This document shows positions 58,466-64,000 of a stretch of DNA of 64,000 nt, one piece after another. The notes under the pieces are model-generated. The model was not told where the DNA came from. It saw nothing but the letters and a program-made list of their open reading frames with translations, and did not search any database. The stretch spans positions 1 through 64,000 of the forward strand of contig JVKM01000056.1 in NCBI GenBank assembly GCA_001072465.1, in the 5' to 3' direction. This DNA comes from Xylanimonas cellulosilytica (GTDB lineage Bacteria > Actinomycetota > Actinomycetes > Actinomycetales > Actinomycetaceae). Each line of letters starts with the position of its first letter. Positions within the stretch are counted from its first letter, which is position 1. The position numbers and the translations under genes are program-made.

Positions 58466-59053
58466 GTGCACTGCCCTTTCTGTCATAACCCGGATTCGCG
58501 CGTCGTTGATACGCGCATCGCGGACGACGGCGCCTCGATCCGGCGTCGGCGTGAGTGCACGCACTGCAAGAAGCGTTTTACGACCCTTGAAACGTCCTCG
58601 TTCCAGGTCGTCAAGCGCTCCGGCGTCGTCGAGTCTTTCTCCCGTAACAAGGTTGTGTCGGGTGTCAAGAAGGCCTGTCAGGGGCGGCCGGTCTCGGATG
58701 ATCAGCTCGCGATTCTCGCTCAGCAGGTCGAGGAGCAGTTGCGCTCAACCGGCGTCTCCAACGTGTCGACGAACGAAGTTGGCAAAGCCATCCTCCCGTT
58801 CCTGCGCGACCTCGACGTGATCGCCTACCTGCGCTTCGCCTCCGTCTATCGTCAGTTCGACACCCTCGATGATTTCGAGCAGGCCATTCAGGCGCTGCGT
58901 GAGCGTGCGCAGGGCAGTGACACGGTGTCCGAGGCCGGTGCCCAAGCGGACGTCGAACCCGCGGCGCCCGCGCCCGCGAAGAAGCCTCGCAAGGCGCGTG
59001 CTGCGCGCAAGCGCTCCGTCTCTAACGCCCCGACGCTGCTGGGAGACAACTAA
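58466..59053 (+). CDS. nrdR: transcriptional repressor NrdR
   Basis: 195 residues. Zinc ribbon [15 protein letters not shown]...[17 protein letters not shown] (1-46) with four Cys, and the ATP-cone domain [29 protein letters not shown] onward (about 48-135). It represses ribonucleotide reductase genes when dATP is high. The usual family length is about 150; here a 55-residue Ala/Pro/Lys/Arg tail ([17 protein letters not shown]) is added, probably DNA-binding. GTG 58466 with TACCGT 6 nt upstream is leaderless by layout. lexA-LysM-nrdR is a conserved actinobacterial neighbourhood. Confidence 0.94.
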   Translation: MHCPFCHNPDSRVVDTRIADDGASIRRRRECTHCKKRFTTLETSSFQVVKRSGVVESFSRNKVVSGVKKACQGRPVSDDQLAILAQQVEEQLRSTGVSNVSTNEVGKAILPFLRDLDVIAYLRFASVYRQFDTLDDFEQAIQALRERAQGSDTVSEAGAQADVEPAAPAPAKKPRKARAARKRSVSNAPTLLGDN

Positions 59054-59066
59054 TCAACGTGTGCGA

Positions 59067-59101
59067 ATGATGCCCGGTCCCGCGAAGGGGCCGGGCATCA
59101 T
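59067..59101. terminator. terminator between convergent nrdR and acyl-CoA ligase genes
   Basis: 15-bp stem with one G-U (59067-59081 with 59087-59101), loop GCGAA. Confidence 0.82.
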
Positions 59102-59123
59102 CGTTGTGACGGTGGTGGGGTGA

Positions 59124-61097
59124 CTACTCTTCGTCCGTCTCCCCGAGGCGCTGTGCCGGTGCATCAGATGCATCGGTGGGCGCGGAAGGCTGCTCGGAGG
59201 AGGATGCGCGAACCCCGGCGACGGCCTCGGCGACCGTCTCACGTGCGCCAGCCATCACCTCGGCGACAGAATCGCGTGCTCCTGCCATTGCCTCGGAGGC
59301 GCTTTCTCGGGCGCCTGCCACCCTCTCCGACATGGACTCGCGTGCTTCGGCGACGGCCTCGGAGACGGCGCCGCGCGCACCCGCGACAGCCTCGCGCGCA
59401 CCGGCAACCGCGTCGGTTGCGGCAGCCTGGGCACCCATGATCTGCTCGCGGACCTTCTTGCGCATGACCTTGCCCAGCTGAGAGCGAGGCAGCTCCGTCA
59501 TGACGACGATCTGCCGGGGGAGCGCGTAGTGGGCCAGGGACTTTTCCGCCCACTTGCGCAGGTCTGCGAGTGTGACGGAGGCGCCGGCCTCAAGGACGAC
59601 GGCGGCGACGACGTCCTCGCCGGACTCGCCAGCCGGCACGCCGACCGCCGCGACGTCGAGAACTCCCGGCATCGAACGTACGGCGTTCTCGACCTGCGTG
59701 GGGTAGACGTTGAAGCCGGAGGAATTGATCATCTCCTTACGTCGATCCGCCATGTAGATGAAGCCGTCGCGCACCTGAACGAGGTCGCCCGTGCGCAGCC
59801 ATCCATCCTCGGTGAACACTTCGGCGGTCTCGTCGTCCTGGTTCCAATAGCCGGAGAACACCTGCGGTCCGCGGGCAATGAGCTCGCCGACCTCTCCATT
59901 GGCAACCTCGCGGGAGGGGTTTTCCGGATCGACGATGCGCACCTGGGTGGAGGGGAAGGGGATGCCGAGCGCCCCGCGTGCTCGCGAGGAGGCGAGGGGT
60001 GATCCCAAGATGATCGGGGAGGCCTCCGTCATGCCGTAGCCTTCGATCATGAGGCCGCCGGTGGCCTGCTCCCACTGGTCGGCCAGCGGCGCCGAGAGAG
60101 GCATTGCGCCCGAGAGCGAGAAGTGGATCGAGGACAGGTCCGCGTTCGTGCCCTCCGCCGCCGCGAGCAGGCGCTCGTACATGGGCGGAACGCCCAGGAA
60201 GAACGTGCACGGCAGTCGGCGCTGAGCGGCCAGCACCAGCGCGGTGTCGAATTTGGGGAACATGGCGATCGTCGCCCCCAGGCGCAGGCCCGCCAGGAAG
60301 CCAATCGTGAACCCGAAGGCGTGGAAGAGGGGCAGGATGCAGTAGAAGACCTCCGCGCCCTCGTGGAGGACGGGGACCCACGCGATCGATTCCTCGACGT
60401 TCGCCATGAGGTTGGCGTGCGTGAGAGCGGCGGCCTTCGGCACGCCGGTCGTGCCGCCCGTGTGAATGAGGAGAGCGACGTCCTCCATTGCTGACGGGCA
60501 GTCGCCGCGCCACGGGGTCGCGGTGCGCAGGGCGCGCGTCCAGGAGCGAGCCCAGCTCGGGCGCGGGCTGGAGAGCTGTTCGCGCTTCTCGCGGGCCGCC
60601 TTGACGGGAAGCTTGAGCGCCATGCGCGAGGCGGCGGGCAGGGCGGTCGTCAGGTCCATGCAGAAGGTGGTGTGGCCGCGCCCGAGGAAGGTGAGTTTCT
60701 CCAGGGACTTCGACCAGGCGATGGTGACGCGAGCACCGTGGCGCTCGTACTCGCCTTCCAGCTCGCCCGCGGGGGCAAGCGGGTTGTGTTCGACGACGAC
60801 GGCGCCGAGGAGCATCGTGCCCAGGACGGCGACGGCGTGCTGTGGGCAGTTCGGCATGACGAGGGCGACGCGGTCTCCGGGGCGCACGCCCGCCTGGTGG
60901 AGGGCCCCCGCGGCCTGACGCATCTCCTGAGCAAGTTCCGCGTATGTAAGCTGGCGCGCGAAAAAGTCGATCGCTGCGCGCTTTGGGTAGCGGGAGGCGA
61001 CTTCCAGGACCATGTCCGGGATCGGACGGTCGGGAATCGCGATGTTGTAGGCGACTCCCGGTGCGTACAGCTCGCGCAGCTTCGTCGTGAGATCCAT
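59124..61097 (-). CDS. long-chain fatty-acid--CoA ligase with 11-residue-repeat tail
   Basis: 657 residues. ANL-superfamily enzyme: P-loop LLIHTGGTTGVPKAAALTHANL (about 212-233), EGYGMTEASPI (A5), GWLRTGDLVQVRDGFIYMADRRKEMINSSGFNVYPTQVE (A7-A8) and LPRSQLGKVMRKKVRE with the catalytic Lys (A10). It activates fatty acids to acyl-CoA. The family would end near residue 553; here about 104 more residues follow, with seven 11-mers of the form VAGARxxxSEA (about 564-631), giving an amphipathic helix, then a polar end. The tail may bind membrane or lipid droplets. AAGGAGGA precedes ATG 61097. Monocistronic. Confidence 0.92.
   Translation of the reverse strand: MDLTTKLRELYAPGVAYNIAIPDRPIPDMVLEVASRYPKRAAIDFFARQLTYAELAQEMRQAAGALHQAGVRPGDRVALVMPNCPQHAVAVLGTMLLGAVVVEHNPLAPAGELEGEYERHGARVTIAWSKSLEKLTFLGRGHTTFCMDLTTALPAASRMALKLPVKAAREKREQLSSPRPSWARSWTRALRTATPWRGDCPSAMEDVALLIHTGGTTGVPKAAALTHANLMANVEESIAWVPVLHEGAEVFYCILPLFHAFGFTIGFLAGLRLGATIAMFPKFDTALVLAAQRRLPCTFFLGVPPMYERLLAAAEGTNADLSSIHFSLSGAMPLSAPLADQWEQATGGLMIEGYGMTEASPIILGSPLASSRARGALGIPFPSTQVRIVDPENPSREVANGEVGELIARGPQVFSGYWNQDDETAEVFTEDGWLRTGDLVQVRDGFIYMADRRKEMINSSGFNVYPTQVENAVRSMPGVLDVAAVGVPAGESGEDVVAAVVLEAGASVTLADLRKWAEKSLAHYALPRQIVVMTELPRSQLGKVMRKKVREQIMGAQAAATDAVAGAREAVAGARGAVSEAVAEARESMSERVAGARESASEAMAGARDSVAEVMAGARETVAEAVAGVRASSSEQPSAPTDASDAPAQRLGETDEE
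59205..59408 (-). repeat. region of 33-bp (11-codon) degenerate repeats in ligase tail
   Basis: Seven units, all keeping A-x-x-R at positions 2-5: VAGAREA, VAGARGAVSEA, VAEARESMSER, VAGARESASEA, MAGARDSVAEV, MAGARETVAEA, VAGVRASSSEQ. The 11-residue period is three helical turns, as in apolipoproteins and LEA proteins. Confidence 0.85.
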
Positions 61098-61182
61098 CTG
61101 TCCTCCTTTGGGAACGATGCCCCTACGATACCGTAAGTTACGCCTCGTTTGACCAGCTGGGAACGCGATGAATGCGACAGTT

Positions 61183-62388
61183 TTACAGAGGCGTGGCGAT
61201 CAGTCGGACAGTTTCGGGCAGGTGGCTCAGTTCCTCGAGCGCCTCGCGTCCCAGGCCCGCCGAAATGTCGGTCAGTACGTAGCCGACCTCGTCGACGGTG
61301 GCCAGGATCTGGGCGTCGACGTTTGCCTCGGAGGAGGCGAAGATCTGGTTGACGCGCGCCATGACGCCGGGCACGTTGCGGTGGATGAGGCGCACGCGGT
61401 AGCGCGAGCGTTTGCCGATGTTCATCGTCAGGTTCGGCAGGTTCACGCTCATGTCGGTCGAGCCGCTGGCCTGGTATTCGCCAATCTTGGCGGCCACGAA
61501 GCGACCGATGTCGTACTGTGCTTCCTCCGTCGAGCCGCCGATGTGGGGTGTGAGGATGACGTTGTCGAGGGTCGCCAGGGGCGAGTCGAAGGGGTCGCCG
61601 TTGGCGCGCGGTTCCTCCGGGAACACGTCGATGGCCGCTCCGCCCAGGTGGCCCGAGACGAGCGCCGCGTGCAGCGCGTCGACGTCGACGACGTGCCCGC
61701 GCGACAGGTTGATGAACAGGGCGCCGGGCTTCATGAGCTCGAACTCGACGCGACCGATGAGGTTCGTGTTGGATTCCTGGCCGTCCACGTGCACGGAGAT
61801 GATGTCGGCTTCGCGCAGGACGGCCTCCATGGTCGGCATCTGTGTGGCGTTGCCCAGGGCGAGGCGCTCGGCGGCGTCGTAGAAGATGACGTTGAGGCCC
61901 ATGGCCTCGGCGAGGACGGAGAGCTGGGTGCCGATGTTGCCGTAGCCGATGATGCCCAGGGTGTGCCCGCGCACCTCGTGGGCGCCGTCCGCGCTCTTGT
62001 CCCACACGCCGCGGTGCAGACGCGAGTTTTTGACGGTGACGCGGCGCGAGAGGTCGATGATCTCGCCGATTGCGAGCTCGACGACGGAGCGCGTGTTGGA
62101 GTAGGGGGCGTTGAACACGGCGACGCCCATCTCGGTGGCGGTGGCCAGGTCGATCTGGTTTGTGCCGATGCAGAAGGCTCCGATGGCCTTGAGTTCGGGG
62201 CGCGCGCGCAGCACTCGCTCGGTGACCTCGGTCTTGGACCGCAGGCCCAGGTAGTCCACGCCTTCGAGCGCGTCGATGAGGTCGTCCTCGGACAGGGCGC
62301 CCGTCACGCGGGTGACCTCGATGCCGAACTTGGCGAAAATATCGTCGGCGACGTCGTGCGGGTTTTCCAGGAGCAGTGCGCGTGTCAT
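61183..62388 (-). CDS. serA: D-3-phosphoglycerate dehydrogenase
   Basis: 401 residues, the short E. coli-like form with one C-terminal ACT domain. First step of serine synthesis (EC 1.1.1.95). GVDYLGLRSKTEVT, AFCIGTNQIDLATA, NAD loop LGIIGYGNIGTQLSVLAEAMG (about 148-168), INLSRGHVVDVDAL with catalytic Arg, DVFPEEP and LTPHIGGSTEEAQ with catalytic His (about 281). The ACT domain (RVRLIHRNVPGVMARVNQIFASSEANVDAQ, about 325-355) is the serine feedback site. ATG 62388 was chosen by homology; CATGAT ends 6 nt upstream, a leaderless layout. Confidence 0.95.
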   Translation of the reverse strand: MTRALLLENPHDVADDIFAKFGIEVTRVTGALSEDDLIDALEGVDYLGLRSKTEVTERVLRARPELKAIGAFCIGTNQIDLATATEMGVAVFNAPYSNTRSVVELAIGEIIDLSRRVTVKNSRLHRGVWDKSADGAHEVRGHTLGIIGYGNIGTQLSVLAEAMGLNVIFYDAAERLALGNATQMPTMEAVLREADIISVHVDGQESNTNLIGRVEFELMKPGALFINLSRGHVVDVDALHAALVSGHLGGAAIDVFPEEPRANGDPFDSPLATLDNVILTPHIGGSTEEAQYDIGRFVAAKIGEYQASGSTDMSVNLPNLTMNIGKRSRYRVRLIHRNVPGVMARVNQIFASSEANVDAQILATVDEVGYVLTDISAGLGREALEELSHLPETVRLIATPL

Positions 62389-62394
62389 GCCCCC

Positions 62395-62400
62395 ATCATG
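62395..62400 (-). promoter_or_regulatory. candidate leaderless -10 box of serA
   Basis: On the minus strand CATGAT (5 of 6 to TANNNT) ends 6 nt before ATG 62388. Confidence 0.35.
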
Positions 62401-62447
62401 GCAGACGGGAGCCGAAAGGGACACGCGGTGTCAGGGTGTGGTTGCTC

Positions 62448-64000
62448 CTACCACTCTTCCATGCCGGCGGGCAGGGGACCGCAGTGGACGACGTGCACGT
62501 CGTGGGTGGCGCGGGTGAGGGCGACGAAAAGGTCGCCGATGCCATCACCGAGGATTTCCGCGGGTTCGACGAGGATGACCGAGTCGAACTCGAGGCCCTT
62601 GGAGGCCACGGCCGACAGGAGGCTGACGCGCTCGGAGAGGGCCGTCTCGCCGTCCACGTCGGCTCCCCACGCGCGGGCGCGTTCGTTGCCGACAATGAGG
62701 GCGATGCGGCCGCGGGAGGTCCCCGCCTCGCGATCGAGGCGTTCCTCGGCCTCGCGCTGGGCCTGGGTGACGGCGCGCCACAGGGGGCTGTTGTCCTTCG
62801 ACGAGGCCGGGGTGTCCTCGGGCGCGTCCACGTGGGTGACGCGGTAGCAATCCTCGACGTCGCGCACGGCAGTCATCGGGTAGAGGACGGGGACGCCGGC
62901 GCGCGCGACGACGCCTTCGGCGAGGGTCGTGAGGGTCGCGGGCGTGCGGTACGAGACCGTCAGTGCGTACTCGGCTGCCAAGGCGCGGGCCGCAGGACCG
63001 AGAGCTTTTTCCCACGTGGGCGGGCGCTTGGAGCCGCGACGCTGGTCGAGGTCACCCACGACCGTGAACGAACGGGAGGGGCAGCGGCGCAGCAGGGCGC
63101 GCCACGCCATGGGGGAGAGCTCCTGCGCCTCGTCGACCACGATGTGGCCGTACGCCCACGTGCGGTCCTTGGCGGCGCGCTCGGACAGTGGCGTCCAGGT
63201 GTCCTGCCCGGCCACCTGCTCGGCGAGCATCTGGGCGGTCACGATGCCGCCGCCCAGGTTCTGGGCCTCGATCGCCTCGCGAGCGCGCTCGATCGCTCCC
63301 TCGTCGGCCTCGCGCGACGAGGAGGAAGACGACGGCATGGGGCCGAGCAGCTCCTCGCACTCGTCCAGGATCGGCACGTCCGAGACCGTCCACGGCGCCG
63401 AGCGGGGGCGCACGAGGGCAGCGAGCTCGTCGGGACGCAGGGGGGAGCCGGCCTTGCGGTTTGCCGCCGCCAACACCTCGGGACGAGCGTAGAGGCGGCG
63501 CAGCAGCGTCTGTGCGCTCGTCGGCATCCACGCCGTGTTGATCGCACGTCGGCAGTCCACAGAATCGCGGATTTCGATGAGCCAGGAGCGCTTGACCTCG
63601 GGATCGACGCCGCCCTCGGAGTCCGCGTCCCCAGCCTCGCGCGCCAAGCGCAGGGCCAAAACGTCCATGAGTTCGCGCGCGAAGGACTCTCGCGCCACGT
63701 TGTGCGCGCGGCCCGAGCGCTTCGCCCGGCGCCTCGCGCTCTCCACGTCGGCGCGGGTGAGCGTCACCTCGCGGTTCCACACGCGCAGCACCTGGTCGCC
63801 GTTGGGGAGCTTGGCCAGCGCCCGCACGGCTTCCTTGACGATCTTCGCCCACGCGGGCAGGCCCTTGATCCGCGCCACGGCCTCGTCCTCGCTCACTCGA
63901 GCGTTCACTCCGGGCACCAGGTCGCCCAGCGTCACCGAGACGACACCCGTCTCGCCGAGCGACGGTAGGACCTGCTCGATGTAGCGCAGGAACAGGCGCG
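62448..64000 (-). CDS. HelD-type helicase (RNAP-recycling factor), 5' end outside window
   Basis: The frame is open to the window end: translation upstream of 63935 continues as FLRYIEQVLPSLGETGVVSVTLGDL, which is family sequence, so at least 517 residues are present and the N-terminus with Walker A is missing. Motif II VVDEAQELSPMAWRALLRR, motif III VVGDLDQRRG, motif IV SYRTP, motif V ASKGLEFDSVILVEP and motif VI FVALTRAT are UvrD-like. HelD proteins release stalled RNA polymerase from DNA in Gram-positives. It may be DNA helicase IV-like instead; the missing N-terminal arm would decide. The stop at 62448 is 60 bp upstream of the serA start, in the same direction. Confidence 0.85.
   Translation of the reverse strand, partial: RLFLRYIEQVLPSLGETGVVSVTLGDLVPGVNARVSEDEAVARIKGLPAWAKIVKEAVRALAKLPNGDQVLRVWNREVTLTRADVESARRRAKRSGRAHNVARESFARELMDVLALRLAREAGDADSEGGVDPEVKRSWLIEIRDSVDCRRAINTAWMPTSAQTLLRRLYARPEVLAAANRKAGSPLRPDELAALVRPRSAPWTVSDVPILDECEELLGPMPSSSSSSREADEGAIERAREAIEAQNLGGGIVTAQMLAEQVAGQDTWTPLSERAAKDRTWAYGHIVVDEAQELSPMAWRALLRRCPSRSFTVVGDLDQRRGSKRPPTWEKALGPAARALAAEYALTVSYRTPATLTTLAEGVVARAGVPVLYPMTAVRDVEDCYRVTHVDAPEDTPASSKDNSPLWRAVTQAQREAEERLDREAGTSRGRIALIVGNERARAWGADVDGETALSERVSLLSAVASKGLEFDSVILVEPAEILGDGIGDLFVALTRATHDVHVVHCGPLPAGMEEW

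Overview
The window is a 64 kb piece of a high-GC Actinobacterium chromosome, most likely from the Actinomycetaceae (Schaalia/Actinomyces group). This is inferred from the gene order, base composition, many GTG starts, TANNNT-type leaderless promoters, actinobacterial SOS boxes and a secreted sialidase typical of oral or mucosal actinomycetes. It carries about 50 protein genes, one rRNA operon and no recognisable tRNA or CRISPR array.

Layout. 1-5.4 kb: a complete rrn operon (16S, tRNA-less spacer, 23S, 5S) with a strong terminator. 5.5-9.4 kb: a ThrE-family amino-acid exporter with a tiny membrane-protein gene, a gene-poor stretch with a gene remnant and a 13-bp inverted repeat, and an AAE/AspT-family transporter on the minus strand. 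9.5-17.1 kb: branched-chain amino-acid genes: a Val/Leu/Ile-rich leader peptide with attenuator, then ilvB-ilvN-ilvC. leuB follows, separated from ilvC by an IS3-type remnant and a secreted sialidase that ends in choline-binding-type repeats. 17.2-28.7 kb: a lipoprotein gene, then the translation/RNA cluster rimP-nusA-ylxR-infB-rbfA-truB-ribF-rpsO-pnp. 28.8-32.5 kb: an M16 peptidase and lysine/DAP genes (dapB, a GNAT gene, dapA). 32.6-37.1 kb: a five-gene set of DUF4418 membrane protein, DUF6273 protein, two FtsX-like permeases and an ABC ATPase. 37.2-46.8 kb: rnj (RNase J), a PfkB kinase, ftsK, pgsA, clgR, a DUF3046 gene, recA-recX and cinA. 46.8-59.1 kb: miaB, two YbjN-family genes, miaA, dapF, an rRNA-type methyltransferase, hflX, a DinG-type helicase, ldh, lexA, a LysM gene and nrdR. 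59.1-64 kb (all minus strand): an acyl-CoA ligase with an unusual 11-residue-repeat tail, serA, and a HelD-type helicase cut off by the window end.

How it works together. Most of the window is conserved housekeeping gene order. The SOS circuit is visible as a whole: lexA, a recA box, and three boxes between lexA and the divergent LysM gene, a likely SOS-induced division inhibitor. The most unusual items are: an over-represented 12-mer (CCCCGGCCTCGT on either strand, 11 exact copies found by eye); the apolipoprotein-like repeat tail on the acyl-CoA ligase; the sialidase with choline-binding repeats and a perfect 18-bp operator-like palindrome; the DUF4418/FtsX/ABC cluster; the ilvB attenuator; and a recurrent leaderless promoter layout (about ten genes). 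No wholly new defence or mobile system was recognised. All identifications are from reading sequence and motifs; no database search was run.
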